Assembly (NCBI GenBank): GCA_013368315.1 | Contig: JAACJM010000226.1 | Span: 62,001-126,000, forward strand | Direction of reading: 5' to 3' | DNA from: Tetrapyrgos nigripes | Taxonomy: Eukaryota; Basidiomycota; Agaricomycetes; Agaricales; Campanellaceae | Length of the DNA: 64,000 nt | Shown here: positions 9,260 through 20,466 of the stretch, piece after piece | Layout: every line of letters starts with the position of its first letter | Numbering within the stretch: position 1 is the stretch's first letter | The notes under the pieces: generated by a model | Databases searched by the model: none | Told to the model about the DNA's origin: nothing | What the model saw: the letters and a program-made list of their open reading frames with translations, nothing else | Position numbers and translations under genes: made by a program

Positions 9260-12200
9260 AGGTTATGGACTCCTGGTCGGGCATTAGTCAAAATTGTACA
9301 TCTAAAAATGACATTGTTGACGTGCATACCATCGAGAGTGTCCTAAGCCGTACAAGTAACCCATTCAACACATACATCGAACTAGTGGACGGAGACAAGC
9401 GAGTCGCCAGAATAGCGGCGTTAGTTGACGATGGAGCAATGGCAGCTTGCATGGATGTCGAGGTGTACAACAAACTGAAACAAGAAATAGGAGGATGGAG
9501 CACATCAACAAAAGTCATGCGCATGGCGGATGGACGACTAGTACCAGCTATAGCAAGTTGGAACGGAATGGTGCGAGTGCAAGGATTGGAAGTGGAAGGA
9601 TCCTTTGAAGTGTTCGACAGCCGAGGAAGTTGGGATATCTTGTTCGGAAAACCGTTACTACAGCGCTTCAAAGCAATACATGAATACGAAACCGACACCA
9701 TCAAAGTAAAAGTTGGCACCGAATCAAGAAAGATCTTCAACACAGGCCTAGGAAAAAAAGTGGCGATAGGCAAAAGAGCAAACACAGTAACGGTAGAAGA
9801 GGTGGAGGATGAAGACAAGGAAATAGAAAGGAAAAGGGACACACTAAAGGGCGACCCAACAAGCACACCAATATTAGAGGAAGTAGGGGACGTACCAGAA
9901 GTGAAAGACCCAGAACCTAATACTAAGCCAAACGGCGATGCGTGTAACGAAAGCGGGGTATCTGGGAATACGGATACCCCGGGGGACAGGGAAGTTCCCC
10001 AGTTTCCTTTCAGTAACGAAGACACATTACCCACTGATAACTCACCACAGCAACAAGAGAGATCACCCAACCCGTACTCTTTCGTCTTCGAAACACCAAA
10101 GGAGAGGGAAATAAGACGACGTGGCGAAATGGCAGAACGACTAAGGCGACGGAGGGAGGAGGCGAGAGAAGAAGAGAAACGAGAGCGCAGAAGGCGAGGC
10201 AAATGCATGGGAAGGTGGAGGTATCAGCTGGGGAAGAGACACTGCACAATAGAAGAGATGAGGAAAACAATGCGCAAATTAAAAAGAAAGCGTCCAAACT
10301 CACCGGGGGGAAGTAACGCACCCTCCTCCAGGGGAGTCCACACCACTGACAGTCCAAACACCGAGAGCGTTATTAACAAAGATACCCTTGCAGATCATAC
10401 CACACCATCGGTTTATTGGATTGAATCCGGAGAAACTCCAGATCATTCACCTGGAGCAGATGTCATACCCGAAGCACTGGATACTGATACATCTGATGGA
10501 ACCATATTTACCAGGAACGATGGTGAAAGAGGGGCCTTCAAGCCAGAGCGTGTACAGGAAATCCTAAGGCTGGTGAAAATAGGAGACGATCTGTCGAAAG
10601 AGGAACGCCAACAGGTAGAGGATCTGATCAAGGAGTACACGGATTGTTTTGCGCTGTCGGTCAGCGAGGTTAGGGCGGTAAAGGGAGCAGTTCACAAGTT
10701 GAACATACCCGAAGGCACACAAATGCGGACCAAGGTTGGACAAAAACGGCTGACTCCACCCCAAAAGGATTACCTACACGGGAAACTTGACGAGTTACTC
10801 GCGGCGGGCATCATCGAACATGTAAAACCTGATGATGTTAAATGCGTATCACCTACAACCCTGGCGAAAAAAGCTCACGAAAGAGGCGGATTGTCCCTCG
10901 AAGAGTTACAACACCGTGTCAACGATCAGTGCGTAGCCGCAGGACTACCCTCACATTTTGCAAACCTCCCACCAAGACCCGAATCAGAAGATACCCCACA
11001 AGTAATAGACAGTGCCAAACCGACAAAATGGAGAATATGTCAAAATTTTGCAGAGGTCAATAAGTGCACAGAAATAGTGCCAATGCCGCAAGGCGACATA
11101 CGCACTAAGCAGCAAGCACTTAGTGGCCACCGTTATCTCTCCTTTTTCGACTTCGCCTCAGGATTTTACGCCGTGGAAGTAGCACCCGAATCCAGACCAT
11201 ATATAGCGTTCTATGTAGAGGGTCGGGGTTACTTTTGGTATCGCCGCATGCCGTTTGGCCTAACAGGCGCACCATCCACTTTTGCGCAACTAACAGTGGA
11301 GAACTTGGACACCCTACTGCGAGATGGAACAATAGAACTGTTCGTCGACGACGGGGGGACAGCAGCCAACGAATTTGGTGAAATGATGGCAAAATTGACA
11401 AGAATCTTCAAACAGGTTAGAGATAAAAATCTATCCCTGTCGGCCAGCAAATCCGAGTTCTTCGTATCGGAAGGTATCTTCGCAGGCGCTAAAGTCACCA
11501 ACGAAGGAGTCACCACCGATCCCGCCAAACTTACCGCCATCGTTGACTGGCCCATACCTGAAGACGCCTTACATCTATCATCTTTCCTTGGACTCACTGG
11601 CCACTTTCGAGACCTTGTCAAAGACTACGCCATCATTGAAGGACCGCTGCGAAACCTGTTAAAGGAAGTCAATTTACCAAAGAACTGTGGGAAGAGTGCG
11701 TGGAGAACCACAATGACAGCGTATAAGTTGAAGGACCATTGGGGAAAAGAACAAGTGAAGGCATTCCTAGAGCTGAAGGCAGCACTAACGTCAAAACCAG
11801 TATTACGTGCCCCTCAGTGGGATGGGTCGAACTTCATTGTTACCTCAGATGGCTGCAAAGAGGGTTTTGCAGCAGTTCTAGCCCAAAGAATGAAAGTGAA
11901 AAGGAAAGACGGCACCACAATAGAAAAGCGATTTCCAATCGCATTTGCGTCGAAACGAACATCCATGGCAGAACGTCGCTACAAACCATTCCTGTTGGAA
12001 TTCGCCGCACTCAAATTCAGTCTGGATAAGTTCTCGGATGTCATTTGGGGTTTCCCGGTAGAGATCGAAATGGACTGCCAAGCTCTTCGCGACGTACTCA
12101 ACAATAAAGACCTAAACGCCGCACATGCAAGATGGCGCGATGGAATTATGTCCTATTGCATAGCAGATGTACGACATATCCCCGGCAGGCTAAACGTGGT

Positions 12201-12576
12201 GGCAGACGGTCTTAGTCGGAAATGGGAAGGCAGACCGAGGGAGGAAGGGGATGGAAGTGAATGGACAGTCTCGGAGGATTGGGAGGTCAGTAGAGGACTG
12301 ATAAATGATGTGTGCAAGGTCCAAGTGCAGTCGAGCAGGTTCAAGGACTTGAAGGAGCGATTCAAAGAGGAAAAGCAGTTTGTAGAGGTGATCGAAGCGC
12401 TGGAAGGATTGCAAACATCGGACTCTTATGAGAGACGCCGACGAGCAAGACATCGCGCGCAAGGATACATGATAGACGAAGAGGCTAGGAAGTTGTATCG
12501 GATAGGAGGATCCAAGAGTATTTGGGTGAAGGGAAAGATTGAATGTGTGACGTGGCCAAAGAGGAACATGAAGTAG
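9253..12576 (+). CDS. pol: Pol: aspartic protease, reverse transcriptase and RNase H
   Basis: Open from upstream of the gag stop in the -1 frame; the first ATG is at 9253. Protease: ALVDDGAMAAC near residue 56, with DDG in place of the usual D(S/T)G. A long acidic/basic low-complexity linker spans about residues 170-420. Reverse transcriptase: WRICQNFAEVNKC, then FYRRMPFGLTGAPSTFAQ-type motif near residue 665 (seen as YRRMPFGLTGAPSTFAQ) and ELFVDDGG near 696, the catalytic Asp-Asp pair. RNase H: SDGCKEGFAAVLAQ near residue 865, then FASKRTSMAERRYKPFLLE, and DVRHIPGRLNVVADGLSR near 970. The protein probably arises as Gag-Pol by frameshifting. The frame ends at TAG 12574-12576, 33 bp after the integrase frame opens. 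Confidence 0.92.
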   Translation: MTQVMDSWSGISQNCTSKNDIVDVHTIESVLSRTSNPFNTYIELVDGDKRVARIAALVDDGAMAACMDVEVYNKLKQEIGGWSTSTKVMRMADGRLVPAIASWNGMVRVQGLEVEGSFEVFDSRGSWDILFGKPLLQRFKAIHEYETDTIKVKVGTESRKIFNTGLGKKVAIGKRANTVTVEEVEDEDKEIERKRDTLKGDPTSTPILEEVGDVPEVKDPEPNTKPNGDACNESGVSGNTDTPGDREVPQFPFSNEDTLPTDNSPQQQERSPNPYSFVFETPKEREIRRRGEMAERLRRRREEAREEEKRERRRRGKCMGRWRYQLGKRHCTIEEMRKTMRKLKRKRPNSPGGSNAPSSRGVHTTDSPNTESVINKDTLADHTTPSVYWIESGETPDHSPGADVIPEALDTDTSDGTIFTRNDGERGAFKPERVQEILRLVKIGDDLSKEERQQVEDLIKEYTDCFALSVSEVRAVKGAVHKLNIPEGTQMRTKVGQKRLTPPQKDYLHGKLDELLAAGIIEHVKPDDVKCVSPTTLAKKAHERGGLSLEELQHRVNDQCVAAGLPSHFANLPPRPESEDTPQVIDSAKPTKWRICQNFAEVNKCTEIVPMPQGDIRTKQQALSGHRYLSFFDFASGFYAVEVAPESRPYIAFYVEGRGYFWYRRMPFGLTGAPSTFAQLTVENLDTLLRDGTIELFVDDGGTAANEFGEMMAKLTRIFKQVRDKNLSLSASKSEFFVSEGIFAGAKVTNEGVTTDPAKLTAIVDWPIPEDALHLSSFLGLTGHFRDLVKDYAIIEGPLRNLLKEVNLPKNCGKSAWRTTMTAYKLKDHWGKEQVKAFLELKAALTSKPVLRAPQWDGSNFIVTSDGCKEGFAAVLAQRMKVKRKDGTTIEKRFPIAFASKRTSMAERRYKPFLLEFAALKFSLDKFSDVIWGFPVEIEMDCQALRDVLNNKDLNAAHARWRDGIMSYCIADVRHIPGRLNVVADGLSRKWEGRPREEGDGSEWTVSEDWEVSRGLINDVCKVQVQSSRFKDLKERFKEEKQFVEVIEALEGLQTSDSYERRRRARHRAQGYMIDEEARKLYRIGGSKSIWVKGKIECVTWPKRNMK

Positions 12577-13685
12577 GTGGTCATTTCGGTCGCGATCTAG
12601 TCAAGATAGCCATGCTGGACAAAGTGTGGTGCCCAGGGCTGGACAAGGCTATCATGGAGGGTATCCGGGGATGCGGCCATTGCGCAAACTTCGGAGCCGC
12701 ACACCTAAATTCATTACTAGAACCGATCACGAGAAGACACCCATTCGAGTTGCTAGCAGGAGATTACCTATCAATGGCGAAAGGGAAGGGCGGATACAAC
12801 CAGCTGGGAGTATATATCGACGCATTCTCTCAACATATTTGGGCCTTCAAGCTCAAGAAAAAAGGGTCTGCGAAAACAACGCTAGAAAGCCTCGGACTCC
12901 TATGCCACCTGTACACCACGCCAGATACATTCATGTCCGATAACGGGTCGCACTTCAAGAATCATGAAGTAGCAAAGTTTTGCACAGAACACGGCATTCA
13001 ACACAGGTTCACACCAGCGTACTCAGCGTGGGTCAACGGATTGGTCGAGGGTACTAACAAGTTATTGCTGCACGTCCTAAAACGACTAGTAGCACCGGAT
13101 CTGAACGTTAATTCGGAACAGTTCCGCACCATGTCATGGAAATCCTTACCTGACAAGTGGCCAGAGCATCTGGACGAAGCCGTCAACATCCTAAATAACA
13201 GAACACTACCAGCACTACAGTATTCACCCAAGGAATTGCTCCTAGGAATAGCTGTAAACACCAACCCGACCCCATTCGAAGTAGCGACAGAAACACTCAC
13301 CTCAAAGGACGTCGCAATCCACGCAGCCTATGTCGAACAACAACGCATCGATGGGTACGAAAACGTGGTTCGCCATGCCCACAAACGAAAAACCGCTTTC
13401 GACAGAGCAGTTTATAGACAAACAAGAGGGGAAGTCGTATTCGAAAAAGGAGACCTAGTACAAATCAAACGAGGCGACCTATTCGATACATTCAAAACGG
13501 AACGCAAACTAGCGCCCATGTGGTCCACGCCACACAAGGTGGTAGACAGGAACGTAAATTCCTACATACTAGAAACATCAGAAGGTGTCCGACTAGAGGG
13601 AGAGATACACGCAAGAAGGCTAAGGAGGTTCGAGGGCTTTTCGAGAGCGGCAGAAGACTCAGAGTGGGAGGACATTGAAGAGTAG
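12543..13685 (+). CDS. int: Integrase of the Ty3/Gypsy element, in the -1 frame to RT/RNase H
   Basis: About 380 residues that insert the cDNA. The N-terminal HHCC zinc-binding region is present: EEHEVGGHF, 29 residues, then CGHC. The catalytic core has GDYLSMAKG (first Asp, near residue 74), SDNGSHF (second Asp, near 132) and VNGLVEGTNK (Glu), with exactly 35 residues between the second Asp and the Glu, the classical DD35E. The C-terminal domain has RGDLFDTFKTERKLAPMW and STPHKVVDRNVNSYILE, similar to the GPY/F module; no chromodomain follows. The reading frame is -1 relative to the upstream pol frame with a 34-nt overlap (12543-12576). No canonical slip heptamer is visible in the overlap, so this is probably an indel. 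Confidence 0.9.
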   Translation: MCDVAKEEHEVGGHFGRDLVKIAMLDKVWCPGLDKAIMEGIRGCGHCANFGAAHLNSLLEPITRRHPFELLAGDYLSMAKGKGGYNQLGVYIDAFSQHIWAFKLKKKGSAKTTLESLGLLCHLYTTPDTFMSDNGSHFKNHEVAKFCTEHGIQHRFTPAYSAWVNGLVEGTNKLLLHVLKRLVAPDLNVNSEQFRTMSWKSLPDKWPEHLDEAVNILNNRTLPALQYSPKELLLGIAVNTNPTPFEVATETLTSKDVAIHAAYVEQQRIDGYENVVRHAHKRKTAFDRAVYRQTRGEVVFEKGDLVQIKRGDLFDTFKTERKLAPMWSTPHKVVDRNVNSYILETSEGVRLEGEIHARRLRRFEGFSRAAEDSEWEDIEE

Positions 13686-13759
13686 TACGTTTTCATTCTA
13701 TCATTATTCCTATTTTGTACGAGTGACGAGGACGTCGCTATTTTTTTTATGGGGGCACA

Positions 13760-13900
13760 TGGAGTAGGGGTCTCTAGGAGTAGATAGTAGTTGTTTGTGC
13801 ATGTTTAGCTACAGCTTTAGGTACATCAGGGCTTGTATCGTGAGTAGAATAACTATAACATCATAACGTCTTGCAGCTATCTCTAGGTTGTGCCTCTCCA
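13760..13900 (+). repeat. 3' LTR, 141 bp
   Basis: Same sequence as 7532-7672. It is followed directly by the target duplication ACGC and then the interrupted transposase exon. Confidence 0.93.
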
Positions 13901-13904
13901 ACGC

Positions 13905-16870
13905 ACCCGGCTTATTGTTGACATTCTGATCCTGTAGCAAGCGGACATCTCTCTCAAAAGATGAACAGTTCCTCACATGATTTGGTCCAAACAAATGCAT
14001 GAAGTCCCCAATGTGCTGGAGATTATGATGTGTTGGCTTGAGAATGGCTGAGTCTCCTCCCCCATACAACACAATCAATCCTTCCAGATATTTTCTCAAG
14101 TGCTTGATGTATTGTGCAATGTGCTGTGAAGTGATAGATCGAAGATTGGCAATATGAATGGCCTTGACAAGATGGAGGAAGTTATCAAGCATATCCCTTT
14201 TCCCCATAGTCGAATGAGGATGATGGGGAGATGAACCAGACAAATGACTCGCCATTCGTCTGCTTTGAGTTTACCCCACCTGGTCGTTCCCCAGTCAGCA
14301 GGAGCTGCCGTGACCCATGAAGGCAGCGTCGTCCGCTTGATGTCTTGGTGGATCTCCACCATGATGTCTTTGCCTAGAATAGCATTGCTAGTTAATGAGG
14401 GTCTGATCCAAGTCTCAGGAATTGCAGGAACATGCTGCCTCATCTGCTAAGCGCATTACATGAGGAATGGTCTGATTGAATAAAAAGTCGAAGACACACC
14501 CAAGTAATCAGTTTCATCAGATATGTAACTTTATTTCTCCTATTGGGATCTGAATCAGACAAGTGGAGTTCACAGTCTGCGAGCAAGAGCTTGAGAACTG
14601 GAGTATTGCTGTCGCTTCTCAACTTGTTGATCATGGTGTCACTGTCTGTGTCCAATTCCACATCCTCGCAATCATTTGATTGGTGAACAAAGTGATAGAT
14701 ACTGACAAGGGTTTTCAGGTATTTTCCCTTATCATCTGTATCTAATGTGACCTCCCTGGCTGACTGGGCTGCAGGAATCGGCTCTGGATTACTGGGTTGC
14801 GATGCGAGAGGGTTTCCAGAATCTTGGCTGGGGGAGTAGTAGAATTTTTGCGTGTATGTGTCCAATCGTAGTGGTATTGAGAGATGTTCTGATGGAGGGA
14901 AGGGAATCGCTCTCTGGAAAATTCAAATAGATACTGAATGGTATCTCTGCAGTGGGCATCCAACCTGCGCTTGATGAATATGAAATCGGCGTCATCCTGT
15001 TCCTCCATTGCAAGTTGGGGAGCACTACTGGGCTCCTCAATGTCCATGGTTGCATTGGGAGGCGCAGGCCCACTACCGCCCAGATCTTCAAAACTCACTC
15101 CCCACACTTCTCTTACATGTAGCGAGAAAGCATTCAGAAAACCGGCATGAAAAAGGTCCGGAGATGTGAAGATTATGACATTGAAATAGTTGAGGTCGAG
15201 AAACTCGGTCCAACGAACAAAATTCTGCTGGAAGACCCGGTTTCTGGATGCTACGCTCAGAGCTTGTTTCCACTGCTGAGCTTGTGTGACATGCATTTTC
15301 AAATCTCTCCATACCCAGCTACCCACGTCCAAATTGCCCAAATCTTGTGTCTTAATAAGACAACTTGTACAGGGATAGGTAGAGGTAATAGCAGGAAAGC
15401 CACCGATCTCTCTGCATGCAACAGCATCAGAGACAATGTGTACAGCAAATCCTTTCGCTTCTCAACCACAGGGATAAGTGTAGGTGCGGGAAAATTGAAC
15501 ACCTGCTCGCAACTTCTGGAGGTCTTTAACTACCAGTTTGAAAAAGGGGCTGAAACCATCGTTCTCAACGGTGGGCTTCTTTGGACCAGGGATGACACCC
15601 GCCAGATACATATTTTCGGGAAGGTATCGCAAGTGAGGAGGAAAATTTAAAAGCACCATCCACATCGCCGTCGCAGAGTACTTCTGTTTGGCAGTTTTCA
15701 TGTGGAAAGGATTGTAGCCGTCAGCACAAAAGCTGAAGATGTAACGTCCCTCCTCTGGAGGTGCTTTGAAAAACGGGGTGCTGGTCGTTTGATCCATGAG
15801 GGCATGGATTACACGAGAGTGCACAATATCGTCGATGGGTTCGTCCTGGTTGCCATTTCTGCCCCAAGCCGGATGACAATAGTCAGGCCGATGTTTATCA
15901 ATAACTTCTTCGACACTGGGCCTCGAAAGTATCCGACCTAACCATTGGTCCAGTGGTTGGTGCTCGTACTGCCTGACTGGAACCCTAATTACTTTGTCCC
16001 GGACATGCATGGTCTTCCACAATGCACTCTGGCAGTGGAAACAGTTTTCCAGAGTTGTATCCATGTCGTATAATGCAAAGTAGCCTTCGCAGCATATGTA
16101 GTGGATGGTGATAGAATCAAGGTTGCACCATTTATGCAGTGTGTGTACATTGTTGGGAATGCTATCTATGATTGTAGAATCGGCACCTGATGCGGAAAGA
16201 ACGTCCTTGATAGACTGAATCTGAGTGTTAGCAGCCCTCCTGGAGCTGCCGAAAAAAATTTGCTGAACAAGAATGCTGAGAGTGGCAGCCCTGACAGTGG
16301 GATTCTGCAGAGCGGAAGGATTGATATTGAAATACTGATCTAAAACGTTCACTATGAGTATGAATATCGCTCAAAACAATCATTGCACCTACTGGTATAT
16401 ACCACGTTCTGACTATGGCCCGAAGCTTGAAGATTCCACTGCCGGATTTTCGAAATCTTCATACGCTGCAGCTCCTCGAGGATATCTAGCTCCATCTCTT
16501 GGATGGACGTCAAATGTCCCAATTGCAAAGGCTCCATATGCTCGACATCGTCTAAGATGACTCGGATATCTAGAGCAATCGAACAAAGGATCTGCTCCAC
16601 AAGTAGAAATGTCTTGTTGGCAGTACGGGAAGCATTGATTCCCGTAGCAAGGAGCGCACAGAAACCAGAGTTCGGTGTCAACAGACTGCATTCATCAAGA
16701 ACGGAATCTTCTGCTTCACCACCCCAAATAGTATCAGGCTGGGTGCGAAACTGGAGCCTGCCATTAGGCACTGCCAGATCCTTCATGGTTCGCACTTCTT
16801 CCTTCCATACAATTATTTGCTGCTCTATATCCGAGTATTCTCCTACAGATATGGCAATATTTAGTCAGTG
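13905..16870 (-). pseudogene. Plavaka/Tnp2-like DNA transposase, 5' part
   Basis: Minus-strand gene for a CACTA-like (Plavaka/Tnp2-type) cut-and-paste transposase. From the N-terminal side: a poorly aligned N-terminal exon (16795-16352); a long block (16352 to about 14742) in one frame with WLGRILSRPSVEEV, the acidic DIVHSRV stretch, FSFCADGYNPFHMKT, LNFPPHLRYLPENMYLAGVI and a PGV-SRTYTYP segment, which match my memory of this family; then RWTEFLDLNYFNVII and FHAGFLNAFSLHVREVWG. The next exon (14443-13907) has WGKLKADEWRVICLVHLPI and LFGPNHVRNCSSFER. One in-frame TGA at 15462-15464 follows CPCG-type residues where the family has Arg, so CGA to TGA is likely. The frame between the first two blocks is also unresolved. 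The last exon ends ...CCGG at 13907 with donor GT at 13906-13905. Confidence 0.75.
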
Positions 16871-16874
16871 AATT

Positions 16875-17926
16875 GGAAGAGAGAAACATTCTTTAATCTT
16901 AGCCACTCACTTTCCATCGTTTGATCAACAAGGACAAGATCTAGAGGAAGAGGCAGAAAGCTTACTAATGAGCTTGGCTGCTGATGTTATTCCACCACAA
17001 ATTGGAATTCGGCAAATCGGCCTGCCACATGCACTCAGTGGCATCACTACAAACCAGGAACCTATGTATACCGACCCATATGCATCCTGATGGAAAGCGT
17101 TAGTTTAATGTAGTCTCGTTCTAGAGTTTTTGAAGATGCGTGGGTTTTCGGAAATGGCGCTAGCAACAAGACAAAGATATGCAATAAGCTTCAAGTACAA
17201 GTAGGAAAGATCGACTAACTTGATGACTTTTGGCTAAGTCGAGTGAGGCTAGCTAATTTATATAATTAACTATAGCTATCTCTTTCTCGATAAACTAAGT
17301 CAAGTTCAGACGAATTTTATCTTTACATATATCTCTAGGTTCAGTACGCGTACAGTTTAATTTGGCTCGCTGAGTCGCTCGAACTCTTTTAGATCTGCTT
17401 CTTTTTGCCTGATTATTGGCACTCGTGCACTCACTGCTCTAGATCTATGGACCTGGGGACTTTTCACTGGAGTATACTACGTACATATTAATTATAATCA
17501 ATAAATAATCCCCAGCTACATGGTATCCAGATGTTTTAGTGATGTCACCCATGGTCAACTTGTCGAGTCGGAATGTTAGATATAGAATGGTCCTATGCCT
17601 TAAGCTTGATAACGGGTATTTCAAATCCAAGCTAGAGTTCATTAACTATCAGCAAACCATTTACATGGACGAACCCGGATCCTCATGATCATGAGAGAGT
17701 GTGTGTACATGTACATGTGTACTTGCAAGCTGTTAGAAACATGGCACGACCATGAGTGATATATAGATGATTTGTATGTGCTTATATGATATATACGTCA
17801 ATGATCTAGATTTGCGTGCATGCCAAAAGGACTACTATATATAAGTATATAAGTCGTACACTCAGATCTACCTAGCTATTGTGTCCATTGTGTTACTAGT
17901 CTCGATTTCCCGCTTATCTTCTCGTC
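16875..17926. other. Upstream flank of the transposase gene, no confident gene
   Basis: A short + strand open segment (about 16917-17090) reads FDQQGQDLEEEAESLLMSL and ends at TGA; it may be a stray exon. The rest is AT-rich with TACATGTACATGT-type short repeats near 17705-17720. I looked for a transposon end matching the far side of the transposase gene and did not find one. Confidence 0.3.
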
Positions 17927-18534
17927 ATGTCAAGGCCTACTCGCTGCTTTCGTACTTTGGCTGCTCAACGACGACGACAGGGGCTCCATACACTTTATAG
18001 GACGATTCCCAAGTCGAACACTATCCCATTACTATTCCCACTACCTGTCAGCTGTTATAAAACGGTTCGCCATTCAACTTCCAGAGCTGATACTCATGCT
18101 TATCACAAGAGTTCTTTAGGCAGGGAGAGCGCACGCATATGTGTACGCGTCAGAACATTTAGACCCAGTACGAATATTGACAAAAGCAATACCTCATCCA
18201 GAGCGATCCGGGAATTTGATCGATCTCAGTCCATTATTTGACCGAGATCCAGAACCCCACTTCGACATCGAAGTAACTTTTTATACAAACAATCGCGACT
18301 TTACCGACCACTCCTTTCTTGTGACTGGCTATTACGACGCGGAGGCTTCTCTTAATCCAGCTCTGCAGTCGATTGGCGTACGCTGGCGAGGAGAAATTGC
18401 GCTGTTTCCCCTTAAAACCTCCAAATTCTCCACTCATAGGGTGCGGAAGTATATCTTAAATCGAGTGGCATCACGGTGCGTTCCAGCTTTCCTTTCCAGA
18501 TCACAGCTACTTAGAAAATTTGTGCAGATATTGT
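17927..18534 (+). CDS. Hypothetical fungal protein (conserved-looking block)
   Basis: Two overlapping open frames. The first, from ATG 17927, is Arg/Ser/Thr-rich and could be a mitochondrial-type leader. The second (about 18123-18480) contains the part that looks constrained: SPLFDRDPEPHFDIEVTF, GYYDAEASLNPALQSIGVRW and RGEIALFPL. I have an impression of such blocks in uncharacterised basidiomycete proteins, but no domain name can be given. Moving from the first frame to the second needs an intron or a frameshift near 18110-18130. A GTGCGT donor-like site at 18476 may end the exon. Confidence 0.35.
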
Positions 18535-18539
18535 AATCA

Positions 18540-19951
18540 TCTCTTGGAGATTTGGCATGGGAAAGAGTCGAATTGCACGATCTGTCATTGTACTGTTAAG
18601 AGGTCTGGTTGCTTTATGGTTTCATACAACACCGCTGTTAGGCTGGGCTCGGATGAGCATTTTCTATGCTTAGGATATGCATATGTTTTAAGACATGTAG
18701 ATATGATTTATGTAAAGACAATGTGATGTATAGCTACTAGCTGGAACGAACAGAGAAGACTTTATGTTTTATGCATATACCACGCCACTGAATGCGCCAC
18801 TCAAATTTCCAAATCGATCAAGCGGACTCGCTTGCTCACGTGATTCTCGCAAAGACACCCGCCAGTTTGCAATGTTGCGAAGTCCCAATCGGTCCGAGGC
18901 TAGGTCAGAGTTCGCCAAGCTTACGCAATTTTTCGCTCCTTGTTCCTGACATCCACCTTGCAACAATTCTGATATAGTTTTATTACCTAGTAGTTCGCCG
19001 TTGTGAGTAGTTCTGAACTTCTATATCTAGGTCTGATTGTTGCACTCAGTCATGCGTCAAACCAGAATACATGGTTGTGTTCATGTACAACCAGATTAAG
19101 AGCACTGGCCTTGATGAACTGATGTCGACGACGAGTGTAGTAAGTAACTTTCACTCATTTATACCTACACCAGTTACAAAGGACCCTTCGTTTGCACAGG
19201 TCATAAGAGTGACAAACAAAGTCTTAGCAAATTAAAGAGGACGTTTGACAATGGTAAGTATTTACACGATGCCTTGCAGAAGCTGCTCCAATTCAGCAAA
19301 TTTAGCAATTTGTATAATGAGCGTCAGCGTTTGTGCAAGTCGGTGAGCACTACATATCTCTCAACTGTGCAACCTCATTGACATCTTGAGGACCTTCGTT
19401 ATCAGCAATATCTCCGCCAATACCATTACTGGTAACAGTCTCGTCTCGACAATACCTGTGATCAGAGTGTCCACTCTCCGTCGCAGGTTGGTCAACATCC
19501 GCTGGATCCCTGGCACCAATGGCCGAGTCATTTTCAGCGTCGCTGACTTGTTGCTCCAGAATCAAGTTGTTTATTTATTTATCTTGTTAGAATAGAGATC
19601 CATAAAGAGGCGTGACAGAATTCACCAAGTTGAGGCTTGGAAAGCGTTTCTAAGTCATTGAAGGAAGCGGAAGTTGTTGACTGAGATCAGTGTTAATGTA
19701 TATAAGGAGCAAAGATAAAAAATGGTTGTATTTGGTTTGTCACCCTCTAAGACTTCGCGAAAACGTTACAGATTATTCACAGGCCTCGACGAGCGAAATG
19801 AGTTGGCAGATGCGGTTTGGCATAGGAGAGACAATATTATCTGCTACGGGAGCCGTGTTTACAGTTCAAGTCCGAGATGTATGCAGAACGATAGCCGCCG
19901 CCGTAGTTTCGACCAGGGGCCAGATCTAGAGTACTACCAGTACCAGCATTT
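18540..19951. other. Mostly noncoding, weak ORFs
   Basis: No family recognised. A minus-strand 71-codon frame at 19350-19565 is very acidic (Asp/Glu/Ser/Ala-rich) and could be a fragment of a disordered protein. No repeat structure was noticed. Confidence 0.3.
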
Positions 19952-20433
19952 ATGAAGCTCGTGATTCGTATAACCAACAAGCGGAAGGTTGTTGTCATCG
20001 AATCTAATGAAGAGGAAGATGAAGGGTCTGCTGAAGGCAGCGAGGCTAACAAAGATGAAGAGCCGGACGGTGGTATGTGCCACTCCCAGCTGGAGACGCC
20101 GCGTGCATGTATCTCCCGTGGTAGAAAGTAAGTCATTCATGCATTTTAATTTACCTCTTGTACTCACTCATCGTAGGGTCAAGGACCTACCTTCGGCAAC
20201 CTCATCATCAGAAGCTTCCGTTTTGCCTGCGCACTCAAGAGCTCAGTCTGAGGAATGACCCCAAGTATATCCTGGACCGACTTGATGAACTTCTACAACC
20301 TCCAACACATTATTCCACCAGAACCCTATTTTCATCTGCTTCAACAGCTTGTCTGACACCTTCATCTCAGGGAATGGAAACTGATGAGAGTCGGTCACCT
20401 TTCCATTCACCACTACCTCAACCTTTCCCTTGA
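19952..20433 (+). CDS. Hypothetical acidic protein, two exons
   Basis: ATG at 19952 begins MKLVIRITNKRKVVVIES and continues into a Glu/Asp/Ser-rich stretch to about 20128. A GTAAGT donor at 20129 and a CGTAG acceptor at about 20176 fit a short intron. The downstream exon reads through YILDRLDELLQPPTHYST and a Ser/Pro-rich tail to TGA 20433. Not recognised; the only support is the splice sites and composition. Confidence 0.35.
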
Positions 20434-20466
20434 ACTCCTTCACCTACTACGCACCCCATTCACCAT

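Larger units (their letters stand above)
7532..13900 (+). mobile_element. Complete Ty3/Gypsy LTR retrotransposon inserted in an intron
   Basis: A 6369-bp element with 141-bp direct LTRs (TGGAGTAG...CTCTCCA) that are identical by eye. It is flanked by a 4-bp target duplication ACGC at 7528-7531 and 13901-13904. A tRNA-type primer site follows the 5' LTR, and a T-run plus ATGGGGGCACA precedes the 3' LTR as a possible polypurine tract. Gene order is gag, then protease-RT-RNase H, then integrase, the Ty3/Gypsy order; no chromodomain is seen. Identical LTRs imply a very recent insertion. The only obvious lesion is a frame change between RNase H and integrase. Confidence 0.93.
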
